Shown in pieces: positions 18,748 to 28,860 of a DNA stretch of 64,000 nt. The notes beneath the pieces are model-generated. The model searched no databases. It was not told the DNA's origin and saw only the letters and a list, made by a program, of their open reading frames with translations. The stretch is from Planctomycetota bacterium (GTDB lineage Bacteria; Planctomycetota; UBA1135), in NCBI GenBank assembly GCA_008501825.1, contig QQUA01000004.1, positions 248,001 to 312,000 of the forward strand, in the 5' to 3' direction. The first letter of the stretch is position 1. Every line of letters begins with the position of its first letter. Made by a program: the position numbers and the translations under genes.

Positions 18748-21030
18748 TTGAGCATGTCCGGCTCCCTTCAAGCCGCCTTGTTTTGGGCCTTCCTCCTGCT
18801 GTCGAGTTCGAATTTCACCGTCGAGGCAGCTAGTCAGCAAGGGGAACCAAGCTCGAAAGCGCCGTCCCAAGATCCGATCCTGAATCGGTACTGTTTGGAA
18901 TGCCATTCCGGGGACAAGCCGAAAGCCGGCCTGGATCTTTCCCAAGGCATTCCCAACGCCGCTCCGGATTCAGAATTTGCCGAGATCTGGCGGGAACGAA
19001 TCGGTTTAAGAGAGATGCCGCCTGCCGCTTATGCTCAGCCCACCGAGGCGGAGCGGCAAACTCTACTGGCCTGGTTTAGCCATGCTGACAAAAATGCCGA
19101 ACTTGCCGATCCCGGCCCTCCGGTGCTACGGCGATTGAACAATGCGGAGTATCGCAACGCGGTCCGGGACATATTTCGAGTCGACTTTCCGGCCCATGAA
19201 TTTTTTCCTCCGGATGCAGTCGGTTTTGGATTCGACACCGTAGCGGAAAGCCAAAGTCTTTCCGATTTGGCCTTGGAAAGATACTTGGAAGCGGCCGAAC
19301 AAATCGTTGCCACCGCCTTCGTATTGGAAGATCCGAACCGCCCTGCGGTCCGCTCCTTTGAGCCGGAAGACTTTAGCGGTAGTGGACAAATCCGCCGTTT
19401 CGGACTTCATTTCACTACCCGGGGAAGCGCCCACCTGAAGTACGAATTTCCAAGAGCCGGAGATTACCTTTTTCGGGTTCAGGCTTCCGGAGATCAAGCT
19501 GGCCCGGATCCATGTTTCATGGACCTTCATTTGGACGGCCAAAGACTGCATCGATTCGAAGTACGCCAAAATCGAGATCAACCGGAGTGGTTTAGCCTGC
19601 GTCAAAAAGTTGAGGGCGGCCGACGCCGCCTCAGTCTTTCTTTCGTCAACGACTACTACCATCCCGATCATCCGGATCGAAGTCAGCGAGATCGCAACCT
19701 ATGGATTCAAAGGGTGGAAATCGTCGGCCCCATCGACCCAATTCCCCAAACTTCTTTCCAAACCCAACTCTTCCAGACTTTCGGGCCCGAACTCAAAGGA
19801 AAGCGCAAGCGAGCGATTCTTCGTCATTTGGCAGAAAGAGCTTGGCGCCGGCCGGTAACCACTCCAGAAGTTGCCCGCCTTGAACAATTGGCACCGAGAG
19901 ATGTCGATTTCACCAACAGCATCGCCCTGGCCTGCCAGGCTATCTTGATCTCTCCGCATTTTCTGTTTCGATTGGAGTCGGACCCGGTGGATTCCGAAGA
20001 GATTCGGCAATTAAACGGCTATGAAATGGCCTCTCGCCTGTCCTTTTTCCTTTGGTCAACCACGCCTGACCCACAACTTCATCAAGCCGCGGCTGCTGGG
20101 GAACTACAAACCGAAGCCGGCCTCCGAAAGCAAGTGCAACGCATGCTGCTCCATCCGAAGTCACGGGAGTTGGCCCGCAACTTCGGGTCCCAGTGGTTGC
20201 AACTTCGAAGCCTGGAGCACAAAGAGGTCGACCCAGATCTCTTTCCGGAGTTTGACCAAACCTTGCGCCAGGCGATGGTGGAGGAAAGCTTGACCTTGTT
20301 CGAAGTCATCATCCGATCCAGACGAAACGTATATGAGTTGCTTGATGCGGATTACACTTATGTCAACGAAGCCCTGGCTTCTTTATATGGAATGCCCGAA
20401 GTCAAGGGAACACAAATGCGAAGGGTCAGCTTGAAAGATCAACCTCGCCGCGGCCTTTTGACCCACGCGGGAATTTTGACTTTGACTTCTCAGCCAAATC
20501 GCACCTCACCGGTGAAGAGAGGTCTATGGGTGCTGGATAACTTGCTGGGCACCCCTCCTCCCCCTCCGCCGCCGAATACGCCGGCTTTGGATGAGGGAGA
20601 TAGCGTGATCCAGGCGGCTTCTTTGCGGGAAAGACTTGCCCAACATCGACAGGATCCGGCCTGCGCCGCATGTCACGACAGCATGGATCCGCTCGGTTTG
20701 GGATTGGAAAACTTCGATCCGCTTGGGCGCTGGCGCGATCAAGATGGATCTCACCCAATCGACGCTTCCGGCGAACTCCCGGATGGCCGCCGCTTCCAAG
20801 GTCCTTTGGATTTGATCGCTATATTGCAACGGGATCCTGCCTTTTTACATTGCTTGACCGAAAAGCTGTACGTCTATGCCCTGGGCCGGGGAGTACAAGC
20901 CAGTGACGGGCCGATCTTGGATCAAATCCTGGCCGGACTGAATCCCCAAAAACCGACTTTTGCGGATATGGTGGAAGGAATCATTCTGTCCCCGGCCTTT
21001 CGCTTCCGCCGGGTGGAGCAAAGACCATGA
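18748..21030 (+). CDS. DUF1592/DUF1588-type Planctomycete cytochrome-like secreted protein
   Basis: CLECHSGDKPKAGLDLS (PSCyt-type CxxCH), LRRLNNAEYRNAVRDIFRVDFPA (DUF1587), RRGLLTHAGILTLTSQPNRTSPVKRGLWVLDNLLGTPPPPPPPN (DUF1588), CAACHDSMDPLGLGLENFDPLG. Confidence 0.92.
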   Translation: MSMSGSLQAALFWAFLLLSSSNFTVEAASQQGEPSSKAPSQDPILNRYCLECHSGDKPKAGLDLSQGIPNAAPDSEFAEIWRERIGLREMPPAAYAQPTEAERQTLLAWFSHADKNAELADPGPPVLRRLNNAEYRNAVRDIFRVDFPAHEFFPPDAVGFGFDTVAESQSLSDLALERYLEAAEQIVATAFVLEDPNRPAVRSFEPEDFSGSGQIRRFGLHFTTRGSAHLKYEFPRAGDYLFRVQASGDQAGPDPCFMDLHLDGQRLHRFEVRQNRDQPEWFSLRQKVEGGRRRLSLSFVNDYYHPDHPDRSQRDRNLWIQRVEIVGPIDPIPQTSFQTQLFQTFGPELKGKRKRAILRHLAERAWRRPVTTPEVARLEQLAPRDVDFTNSIALACQAILISPHFLFRLESDPVDSEEIRQLNGYEMASRLSFFLWSTTPDPQLHQAAAAGELQTEAGLRKQVQRMLLHPKSRELARNFGSQWLQLRSLEHKEVDPDLFPEFDQTLRQAMVEESLTLFEVIIRSRRNVYELLDADYTYVNEALASLYGMPEVKGTQMRRVSLKDQPRRGLLTHAGILTLTSQPNRTSPVKRGLWVLDNLLGTPPPPPPPNTPALDEGDSVIQAASLRERLAQHRQDPACAACHDSMDPLGLGLENFDPLGRWRDQDGSHPIDASGELPDGRRFQGPLDLIAILQRDPAFLHCLTEKLYVYALGRGVQASDGPILDQILAGLNPQKPTFADMVEGIILSPAFRFRRVEQRP

Positions 21031-22382
21031 AGCCGAAAGTCCTGAGCCGTCGCACTGTTCTTCGAGGTTTCGGAACCGCCTTGGCTTTGCCGTTTTTGGA
21101 CGCCATGTTGCCTGCGGCCGGGAGTATGCGGCCTGCGGCAAAAACCCGCCGCTTACTTTATCTCTACGTCCCAAATGGCATTCACATGCCGGCTTGGACT
21201 CCGTCGGAGCTGGGTTCTTCCTTTGCTTTGCCCCCTCTGCTGCAACCGCTTTCTCCCTTCCGCAACAAGTTTTCCGTACTCAGCGGTTTGACTCACGACA
21301 AAGCGCGGGCCAACGGCGACGGCCCCGGAGACCACGCCCGGGCAGCTGCCGTGTTTTTGACCGGCATTCAACCTTTAAAAACCGAGGGCAAGGTCCGCCT
21401 CGGCCGTTCCGCCGACCAAGTTGTAGCCGTCCAAATCGGCGATCGCACCCGCTTCCGCTCCTTGCAATTGGGCTGCGAACCTGGAATTTTGGCTGGACAA
21501 TGCGATTCCGGTTATGCCTGTGCCTACTCCGGGCACATTTCCTGGTTTTCCGAAACCACTCCGGCCAGTAAAGAAACCCATCCCCGTAAAATCTTCGATC
21601 GCCTGTTTCGCGGCGGCCAAGATGCGGAAGCTTGGGCGGCTCAAGCAGAGCGCCGTCAGCGGAGAAGAAGCCTGCTGGATTATGTCCACGAAGAAGCCGG
21701 CCGCTTGCGCCGGCAACTCGGCCACGAAGATCGCCGCAAAATGGAAGAGTATTTGGAAGGGGTCCGCGAATTGGAACGGCGGATGGATTTCGCCGATCGC
21801 GAACTCGCCGAAGCCGTGGGAGAAGAACACCGGCCCTCGGGGATTCCGGTTAAGTTCGGCGATTATCTGGAAACGATGGCCGATTTATTGGTTTTGGCCT
21901 TGCGCAGTGACGCTACCCGGGTAGCCACTTGGATGTTCGCCAACGAAGGAAGCAATCGAACCTATCCTGAACTCGACATTCGAGACGGCCATCACAGCCT
22001 CAGCCATCACGGAAAAGACAAAGAAAAGCAGGCCAAGATCCAGCGTATCAACCAACTTCACTTGGAAAAATTCGCCTACTTCCTCGCCGCGATGGAAGCG
22101 GCAAAGGATTCCCAAGGAAGTCTGCTGGATCAAAGCATGATCGTATTCGGTAGCGCCATTGCCGATGGAAACCGCCATAACCACGATAATCTTCCGGTTT
22201 TGTTGGCCGGCGGTGGCTGCGGTTCGTTTCAGCACGGCCGTCACCTGCGTTTTCCGAAGGAAACGCCGTTGAATAATTTGCACATGAGTTTGCTGGAGGC
22301 TATGGGGGTTCCTCAGGAGGAGTTTGGAGATGGGAAGGGCCCCCTCCTGAAACTGGCACAAAGCATTGGAGGTAATTTTTAA
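21027..22382 (+). CDS. DUF1552 protein (Tat-type signal)
   Basis: SRRTVLRGFGTALALPFLDAMLP signal; GIHMPAWTPSE...; starts in 4-bp ATGA overlap with the preceding gene. The last codons lie in the left TIR of the downstream IS. Confidence 0.9.
   Translation: MKPKVLSRRTVLRGFGTALALPFLDAMLPAAGSMRPAAKTRRLLYLYVPNGIHMPAWTPSELGSSFALPPLLQPLSPFRNKFSVLSGLTHDKARANGDGPGDHARAAAVFLTGIQPLKTEGKVRLGRSADQVVAVQIGDRTRFRSLQLGCEPGILAGQCDSGYACAYSGHISWFSETTPASKETHPRKIFDRLFRGGQDAEAWAAQAERRQRRRSLLDYVHEEAGRLRRQLGHEDRRKMEEYLEGVRELERRMDFADRELAEAVGEEHRPSGIPVKFGDYLETMADLLVLALRSDATRVATWMFANEGSNRTYPELDIRDGHHSLSHHGKDKEKQAKIQRINQLHLEKFAYFLAAMEAAKDSQGSLLDQSMIVFGSAIADGNRHNHDNLPVLLAGGGCGSFQHGRHLRFPKETPLNNLHMSLLEAMGVPQEEFGDGKGPLLKLAQSIGGNF
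22346..22374 (+). repeat. Left terminal inverted repeat of IS
   Basis: cctgaaactggcacaaagcattggaggta, paired with 23462-23490. Confidence 0.88.
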
Positions 22383-22453
22383 GCCTCCGGCGTAACCAAA
22401 GCCGCCTCAAGCCGTCTGCCTAGCCGAACCCTTTTCTTTCGGAGGCACCGGCG

Positions 22454-23473
22454 ATGCCGCGTTTTCAACCCCCGCACTGCCCCTGGGACGCCTGTCCCAG
22501 CCGCACCGATTCCGTCCCCTTCCGCTTTCAAAAACGAGGCTTCTACAGCGGCCGCCAGCAACGCAGAATCCAGCGCTTTTGGTGCCACGGCTGCCGCCGT
22601 TCCTTCTCGTCGCAAAGCTTCAAGTTCCACTATCGCCTGAAGTACGGCCGGCTCCATCTCGACTTCTGGCCGCTGGTGGTGAGCAAAGTCACCCTGCGAC
22701 AAAGCGCTCGCATGCTGGGAGTGGATCGCCGCACCTTGGCCGACCGCCTGTTGCGCATGGGCGAACACGCTCGCCGCTTCCATCGCTTGCGATTACAGGA
22801 GGTGGCCGCTCGAGGCGGGCTGCCGGGAGTGTTTCAACTGGATGAGTTGGAAACCTTCGAAACCGACCGCAGACTGCAGCCGGTGACCGTTCCGGTGCTG
22901 ATCCACCGTGCCAAGTATTTCGTCGTTCACCTGACCGCCGGCACCTTGCCCTGCCGGGGATCGCTCCCTCCACGGTTACAAAAGAAGAAGGAGGAACGGG
23001 AGAAACTGTTCGGCAAGAGACGCTCGCAGTCGCGGCAAGGAGTGGAAGCATGCTTGCAGGCTTTGAAGGAGGTCTTGCCTCCAAGGCAGCCGGCGGTACT
23101 ACAAAGCGATCGCAAGAAGATCTATCCCAGCGTCTTGAAATCGGTGTTTGGAGCGGCAGGTTTCCAGCACCTGCAGGAGTGCTCCAAGCGCAAGCGGGAT
23201 CGAGGCAACCCGCTGTTTCCGATCAACCACACCCTGGCCCAGATGCGGGACAACCTCTCCCGGCTGGTGCGTCGCAACTGGGGCCACTCCAAGAAGCGGA
23301 GTTGGCTGCGGCTGCACATGTGGCTGTGGCTTTTGTGGCGCAACTACGTGCGGCCGATCACCGCCGAGGGCGAGCCCCCGACTCCGGGGATGTTGCTGGG
23401 GGTGACCTCTCGGCGTTGGACCGCCAGGGAACTGTTTCGGTGGAGGATCTTTTCTTCCTCCTACCTCCAATAG
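22454..23473 (+). CDS. Transposase with N-terminal zinc-ribbon (IS1/IS1595-like DDE type, family uncertain)
   Basis: CPWDAC...CHGCRRSFSSQSF zinc-ribbon; VSKVTLRQSARMLGVDRRTLADRL HTH; candidate acidic positions FQLDELETF and LQSDRKKIYP; NHTLAQMRDNLSRLVRRNWGHSKKRSWLRLHMWLWLLWRNYVRP. Lies between matching TIRs. Confidence 0.78.
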   Translation: MPRFQPPHCPWDACPSRTDSVPFRFQKRGFYSGRQQRRIQRFWCHGCRRSFSSQSFKFHYRLKYGRLHLDFWPLVVSKVTLRQSARMLGVDRRTLADRLLRMGEHARRFHRLRLQEVAARGGLPGVFQLDELETFETDRRLQPVTVPVLIHRAKYFVVHLTAGTLPCRGSLPPRLQKKKEEREKLFGKRRSQSRQGVEACLQALKEVLPPRQPAVLQSDRKKIYPSVLKSVFGAAGFQHLQECSKRKRDRGNPLFPINHTLAQMRDNLSRLVRRNWGHSKKRSWLRLHMWLWLLWRNYVRPITAEGEPPTPGMLLGVTSRRWTARELFRWRIFSSSYLQ

Positions 23474-23490
23474 TTTGTGCCAGTTTCGGG
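23462..23490 (-). repeat. Right terminal inverted repeat of IS
   Basis: tacctccaatagtttgtgccagtttcggg; the transposase stop codon TAG (23471-23473) lies inside it. Confidence 0.88.
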
Positions 23491-23575
23491 GAAATCGCTA
23501 TTGTTAGCGAATTCTGCGCCTTCCCACCCCCATTGAGGAAGGGCACCCAAGTTTTTCCCCGCCGCCGCAGCCGTC

Positions 23576-25258
23576 ATGCCCAAGCTCATCGAGTGTGTTC
23601 CCAATTTCAGCGAAGGTCGAGACCTTGCGGTCATCCGGCAGATTACCGATCAGATCGAGACCGTCGACGGAGTCAAGTTACTGGACGTAGACCCCGGGGC
23701 AGCGACCAACCGAACGGTGGTCACCTTCGTCGGTGAACCGGAGGCGGTGATCGAAGCCGCAGTCCGGGCCGGACGGAAGGCGGCGGACCTTATCGACATG
23801 AGCAAGCATCAGGGCGAGCATCCGCGGTTTGGTGCCATGGATGTTTGCCCGCTGGTGCCCATTGCCGGGATCACCATGGAAGAAACCGTTCAATATGCCC
23901 ATCAGTTGGCCAAACGCTTGGGAGAAGAGGTCGGTTTGACCATTTTCTGTTACGAGTTTGCTGCAACCAAACCGGAACGGAGCAACTTGGCCACGGTTCG
24001 GGCCGGTGAATACGAGGCCTTGCCGGACCGCTTGAAGGACCCCCAGTGGCAGCCGGACTTTGGACCGGCGGAGTTTCAAGCCAGGACCGGGGCTACGGCA
24101 GTCGGAGCCCGAAACTTTTTGGTGGCCTTCAACATAAACCTGAACACCACTTCCACCCGGCGAGCCAACGCGGTGGCGTTCGACGTCCGGGAACGTGGCC
24201 GCATCAAGCGCGAAGGCCACCCCTTGCTTGGTCCCAAGGTCACCGATGAAAACGGCAAGACGGTTTGGATACCAGGCTCTTTGAAGTGCGTGAAAGGCAT
24301 CGGCTGGTTCATCGAAGAATATGGCATTTGCCAAGTCTCCATGAACCTGACCGACATCAGCGTGACTTCGGTCCACGAAGCCTTTGATGAAACGAGTCGA
24401 AAAGCGGAAGCCCGAGGCATTCGGGTGACCGGTTCCGAGCTGGTGGGCCTGATTCCACTGCAAGCCATGTTGGACGCCGGCCGGTATTTCCTCCGCAAAC
24501 AAAAACGCTCTACCGGTGTTTCCGATCACGAACTCATCAAGATTGCGATCCGCTCCATGGGTTTGGACGAATTGAAGCCGTTCAAGCCGGAGGAAAAAAT
24601 TATTGAGTACATGATCGACGAAACCGCCGGCCGCCGGCTGGTGGACTTTTCCATTCGCGGCTTCGTGGAAGAAACCGCCTCGGAATCCAAAGCCCCTGGA
24701 GGCGGCTCGGTCGCCGCGACCTTAGGAGCCTTGGGCGCCGCCTTGGCCGCCATGGTGGCCAACCTTTCCAGCCACAAACGGGGCTGGGACGAGCGTTGGG
24801 AAGGTTACAGCGATTGGGCAGAGAAGGGAAAGGCCTGCTACCAAACTTTGCTGCGATTGGTAGACGAAGACACGGCCGCGTTCAACGCCATCGTCGATTC
24901 TTGGAAGCTACCTGACGCCACCGAGGCGGAAAAAGCTGCGAAAGAGGCCACCGTGCAAGCCGCAGTCCAGCGGGCTATCGAGGTCCCCTTCGAGGTCATG
25001 CAAGTCGCCTTGGAAAGTATGGAGGTGGCGGAAGCCATGGCGGAAACCGGCTTGGAGGCTTCCGTCTCCGATGCTGGAGTAGCCGCCCTGTGCGCCCGCA
25101 GTGCAGTCATGGGAGCTTACTTGAACGTTCGCATCAACGCCGGCGACTTGCAGGATGAAACGCTGCGAAACCAATTCTTGCAGCAGGGAGCCGACCTCCA
25201 GGCACAAGCTCAAGAACGGGAACAACGCATCCTGTCCTTGGTCGAAGGCAAGCTTTAA
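23576..25258 (+). CDS. ftcD: Bifunctional glutamate formiminotransferase / formimidoyltetrahydrofolate cyclodeaminase
   Basis: MPKLIECVPNFSEGRDLAVIRQI ... HQGEHPRFGAMDVCPLVPI (FTase) fused to SESKAPGGGSVAATLGALGAALAAMVANL (cyclodeaminase). Confidence 0.95.
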   Translation: MPKLIECVPNFSEGRDLAVIRQITDQIETVDGVKLLDVDPGAATNRTVVTFVGEPEAVIEAAVRAGRKAADLIDMSKHQGEHPRFGAMDVCPLVPIAGITMEETVQYAHQLAKRLGEEVGLTIFCYEFAATKPERSNLATVRAGEYEALPDRLKDPQWQPDFGPAEFQARTGATAVGARNFLVAFNINLNTTSTRRANAVAFDVRERGRIKREGHPLLGPKVTDENGKTVWIPGSLKCVKGIGWFIEEYGICQVSMNLTDISVTSVHEAFDETSRKAEARGIRVTGSELVGLIPLQAMLDAGRYFLRKQKRSTGVSDHELIKIAIRSMGLDELKPFKPEEKIIEYMIDETAGRRLVDFSIRGFVEETASESKAPGGGSVAATLGALGAALAAMVANLSSHKRGWDERWEGYSDWAEKGKACYQTLLRLVDEDTAAFNAIVDSWKLPDATEAEKAAKEATVQAAVQRAIEVPFEVMQVALESMEVAEAMAETGLEASVSDAGVAALCARSAVMGAYLNVRINAGDLQDETLRNQFLQQGADLQAQAQEREQRILSLVEGKL

Positions 25259-25295
25259 GTTCTGGCTCAGCTTCCCACCTGGCTTTGGATCGCTC

Positions 25296-26090
25296 CTAGA
25301 AACCGATCTGAAATCGGGTAGCCAAAAAATGCACTAGCCCGGGGGAGTGTTTGCCGACGAAGGCGCCAAAGCGCCCGTGTTTGGTAAATACGTACTCGCG
25401 CTTTCGCCGGTCAATGGCCTTGACCATCACCTTGGCGGCTCGATCGGCCGGCCACATCAATTTTTGCGGACGTCGATCCGGGAAATCGGGGTGATATACC
25501 CCTTGATTATCCACTTGCCCGATTTCGCTTTCCACGAATCCAGGATGGATCAAGGTACAACTGGTACCGGTACCGTGCAGTTCTTGAGCCAGGCATAAAC
25601 CGAAGGCTCGCACTGCCGCTTTAGAACTGCAATAAGGTGCATTGCCTCCGCCACTGAGAAAGGCCGCCACCGAAGCGATCAAAGCCAATCGCCCTTGGCG
25701 GACTTCCAGCAAAGGCAAGGCCAGGCGAACGGTGGTGATTAAACCAAAAAAGTTAACCTCGAATTGGCGCCGCCATTCTGCTTCGGAAAGTTTGGAAAAG
25801 GCGCCTCCGATCCCAATGCCAGCGTTGGCGATCGCCACGTCCAAACCACCGAATTGTTCCGCGATCCGATCCCGCGCCGACTCCATGCTAGGTAGAGAAG
25901 TGACGTCGGCGGGAAGGCACAGGGCCGTTCCTCCGGCAGCCTCCACCTCTTCTCCGACTTGCTCCAGCCGTTCGACCCGACGGCCGCTCAATGCGACCGA
26001 AGCACCGCGACGCCCGTATTCCAGTGCCAATGCTCGTCCGAGGCCACTTCCGGCGCCGGTAATCCAAATGAGGGGAGAAGAATTGCTCAT
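25296..26090 (-). CDS. SDR-family oxidoreductase
   Basis: WITGAGSGLGRALALEYGRRGASVALSGRR (TGxxxGxG), IANAGIG, YCSSKAAVRAF (YxxxK). Confidence 0.93.
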   Translation of the reverse strand: MSNSSPLIWITGAGSGLGRALALEYGRRGASVALSGRRVERLEQVGEEVEAAGGTALCLPADVTSLPSMESARDRIAEQFGGLDVAIANAGIGIGGAFSKLSEAEWRRQFEVNFFGLITTVRLALPLLEVRQGRLALIASVAAFLSGGGNAPYCSSKAAVRAFGLCLAQELHGTGTSCTLIHPGFVESEIGQVDNQGVYHPDFPDRRPQKLMWPADRAAKVMVKAIDRRKREYVFTKHGRFGAFVGKHSPGLVHFLATRFQIGF

Positions 26091-26181
26091 GGTAGCCAAG
26101 GGGCCCTTCGGAAATCCTGCAACGCAAGCCGGAGGGGAAACCGGCGGTCGTCAGGACTTCCCGTGGGGATTAAGGTACTGC

Positions 26182-27654
26182 ATGCGCCAGGCTCTCCTCC
26201 CCCTCCTCCTTGCGGCGCTGTCCCTTTCCGCCTGCCAGAGTCCTTCCACGAAGGCAGAACGTCCCCCCAACATCATCTTGATCTTGGCGGACGATCTCGG
26301 CTATGGCGAACTCGGAAGTTACGGTCAAAGCAAAATCCGGACCCCGCATTTGGATCGGCTGGCCGCCGAAGGGATGCGCCTTCGCCAGCACTATTCGGGA
26401 AGCCCGGTCTGCGCGCCGTCACGTTGCACCTTGTTGACCGGGTTGCATACCGGCCACGCTTTCATTCGTGACAACGATGAAATGGGTCATCGAGGCGACG
26501 TTTGGCGGGATCCGGCCCTGGAAGGGCAGAGACCATTACCTCCGGGAACCCAGACCTTGGGCCATGCCTTGCAGGCCGCCGGCTACCGCACCGCGGCAGT
26601 AGGCAAGTGGGGTTTGGGTTGGGTCGGCTCCAGCGGCGAACCCAGCCGGCAGGGCTTCGATTTGTTCTTCGGCTATAACTGCCAGCGCCAGGCTCATAAC
26701 TACTATCCCACGCATTTGTGGAAGAACGCCGAGAAAGTCCCCCTCGGGAATCCTGTTTTTTTCCCACATCAAAAATTCCCGGAGGAGGAATCGGCCGCGG
26801 ACCCGGCAGCCTACCAGCGTTATCAAGGATCGGATTACGCCCCCGATCACATGATTGAAGAGGCCTTGCAGTTCATTCGCGAGAACCGCGACCAACCCTT
26901 TTTCCTGTATTACCCTTCCCCCATTCCGCACTTGGCTTTGCAAATTCCACCTTCGGAACTGCAAGCGTATCTAGGGGAGTTTGAAGAGGAGCCCTATTTA
27001 GGTGACAAGGGCTACCTTCCTCATCCGGCCCCTCGGGCGGCTTATGCCGCCATGATTTCTCGCCTGGACGCCGAAGTCGGACGCATGCTCGCCTTGTTGG
27101 ATCAACTGGAGTTGGAAAACGACACTCTCGTGGTGTTTACCAGCGACAATGGGCCGTCTTGGGTGGGAGGCGTGGATCGCGAGTTCTTTCAAAGTTCGGG
27201 AGGTTTGCGCGGCCGCAAAGGCCAGTTATTTGAAGGCGGCATTCGAGTGCCTTGCATTGTCCGCTGGCCCGGCAAAGTCGAAGCGGGAAGTCAAAGCGAC
27301 CACCTTTCCGCCTTTTGGGATTTCTTCCCCACGCTGGCGGAAGTCGCCGGCGCCGAAACACCGAAGAAGTTGGACGGCATTTCCATGCTGCCCACTTGGC
27401 TGGGAAACCCGGAGCGGCAACAGCAGCACGAGTACCTTTATTGGGAATATGCCCGCCGCTTCCAAGCCATGCGCATGGGGAATTGGAAGGCTTATCGCCC
27501 CCGACCTTCGGCGGATTTGCAGCTTTACGACCTTGAAGCGGATCCAAACGAAAGTCACGACTTGGCCGCCGAACACCCGGAACGGGTGGAAAGATTCACT
27601 CAATTGATGGAGACCGCTCGAAGCCGCTCCGAGCACTTCCCGCTGAAGCCCTGA
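26182..27654 (+). CDS. Sulfatase (S1 family), lipoprotein
   Basis: [10 protein letters not shown] lipobox; [30 protein letters not shown] (C-x-P-S-R). True start ATG 26182; the upstream ORF extension is antisense to the SDR gene. Confidence 0.95.
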   Translation: MRQALLPLLLAALSLSACQSPSTKAERPPNIILILADDLGYGELGSYGQSKIRTPHLDRLAAEGMRLRQHYSGSPVCAPSRCTLLTGLHTGHAFIRDNDEMGHRGDVWRDPALEGQRPLPPGTQTLGHALQAAGYRTAAVGKWGLGWVGSSGEPSRQGFDLFFGYNCQRQAHNYYPTHLWKNAEKVPLGNPVFFPHQKFPEEESAADPAAYQRYQGSDYAPDHMIEEALQFIRENRDQPFFLYYPSPIPHLALQIPPSELQAYLGEFEEEPYLGDKGYLPHPAPRAAYAAMISRLDAEVGRMLALLDQLELENDTLVVFTSDNGPSWVGGVDREFFQSSGGLRGRKGQLFEGGIRVPCIVRWPGKVEAGSQSDHLSAFWDFFPTLAEVAGAETPKKLDGISMLPTWLGNPERQQQHEYLYWEYARRFQAMRMGNWKAYRPRPSADLQLYDLEADPNESHDLAAEHPERVERFTQLMETARSRSEHFPLKP

Positions 27655-27668
27655 TTTCCCGAAGCCCC

Positions 27669-28811
27669 ATGAACCCGATCCAAGAATCCACCGACCGAGA
27701 AAGCCGCGTCCGCGGCCTAAAAAGTCTCATCGGCAATACCCCGCTGTTGCAAATCCGTTTCCGCTATCGTGGCCGGGAAAGAGTGCTGTTCGCCAAAGCC
27801 GAGCACCTCAACATGACCGGAAGCATCAAGGACCGGATGGCCTTGCACATCGTGCAACAGGGCTACGCCGGAGGAGCCTTGCGGGCAGGCGACCGCATCA
27901 TCGAAGCCACCAGCGGCAACACAGGGATCTCTTTCTCCGCCATCGGCCGGGCCTTGGGGCACCCAGTGACTATTTTCATGCCCAACTGGATGAGTACCGA
28001 ACGGATCAACTTGATCCGGAGTCTGGGCGCCGGCATCAATTTGGTCAGCCCCGAGCAAGGAGGCTTTCTTGGCAGCATCCGCATGGCGGAGGAACTTGCC
28101 GAAAGAGAGCAAGCCAGCTTCTTGCCGCGGCAATTTTCCAATGAGGACAACAGCTTGGCCCACTATCAAACCACCGGACCGGAGATCTGGTGGCAGCTCC
28201 GTTTTCGAAATCTGCTTCCGGACGCCTTCGTCGCCGGAGTGGGCACCGGCGGAACCGTGATGGGCACCGGGCGTTTCCTGAAGGAGAATCATCCAGAAAT
28301 CAAAGTCCATCCCTTGGAGCCGGCCAATTCTCCTACCTTGCGCACTGGACATTGCGTCGGAAAACACCGGATTCAAGGCATTTCCGACGAGTTCATCCCG
28401 CCGATCGTGGATTTGGATTTCACCGACGAAATTGTCGACGTCGCCGACGGCGATGCCATCTTGATGGCACAAAAACTGGCGACTCAACTGGGTTTGGGCG
28501 TCGGGATTTCATCCGGAGCCAATTTCCTCGGCGCCTTGCAGTTATTGGAACAACGAGGTGGAAACGCTGTGATCGTTACAGTGTTTCCGGATGACAACAA
28601 GAAATATTTAAGCACCGATCTGTTAAGGGAAGAGCCGATTCAAGACGGGTTCATGGCCCCGGAAGTTGAACTCATAGAATTCACCGGATTGAAACGGGTA
28701 TGCCACACTTGTTGTGATCCAGCGGAGTGCAATGAAGCGCTTCCGGGATCTTTGCCCCACCCGACTGAATTGGAACTGCCGCCCTGCCCGCGCCGGCCGA
28801 CGGACTCCTAG
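27669..28811 (+). CDS. Cysteine synthase-family PLP enzyme with Cys-rich C-terminal tail
   Basis: [66 protein letters not shown]; tail [12 protein letters not shown]. Confidence 0.9.
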   Translation: MNPIQESTDRESRVRGLKSLIGNTPLLQIRFRYRGRERVLFAKAEHLNMTGSIKDRMALHIVQQGYAGGALRAGDRIIEATSGNTGISFSAIGRALGHPVTIFMPNWMSTERINLIRSLGAGINLVSPEQGGFLGSIRMAEELAEREQASFLPRQFSNEDNSLAHYQTTGPEIWWQLRFRNLLPDAFVAGVGTGGTVMGTGRFLKENHPEIKVHPLEPANSPTLRTGHCVGKHRIQGISDEFIPPIVDLDFTDEIVDVADGDAILMAQKLATQLGLGVGISSGANFLGALQLLEQRGGNAVIVTVFPDDNKKYLSTDLLREEPIQDGFMAPEVELIEFTGLKRVCHTCCDPAECNEALPGSLPHPTELELPPCPRRPTDS

Positions 28812-28817
28812 TCCGAT

Positions 28818-28850
28818 CCGCCGGGCCCGACCAAAGAGCGGACCCGGCGG
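28818..28850. terminator. Terminator-like hairpin between convergent genes
   Basis: ccgccgggccc-gaccaaagagc-ggacccggcgg; 11-bp stem with one G-U/mismatch; no strong U-run. Confidence 0.5.
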
Positions 28851-28860
28851 GAAATTAAGT

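Larger units (their letters stand above)
22346..23490 (+). mobile_element. Insertion sequence (about 1.14 kb) with imperfect terminal inverted repeats flanking one transposase gene
   Basis: Left 22349-22374 gaaactggcacaaagcattggaggta; reverse complement of right 23462-23487 gaaactggcacaaactattggaggta: 24 of 26 identical, extending 3 nt outward with one further mismatch. No target-site duplication found. Confidence 0.85.

Noticed and set aside
25642-26181. N-terminal 180-aa extension of the sulfatase ORF
   Set aside because: Antisense to the SDR gene. The lipoprotein signal starting at ATG 26182 is the plausible N-terminus.
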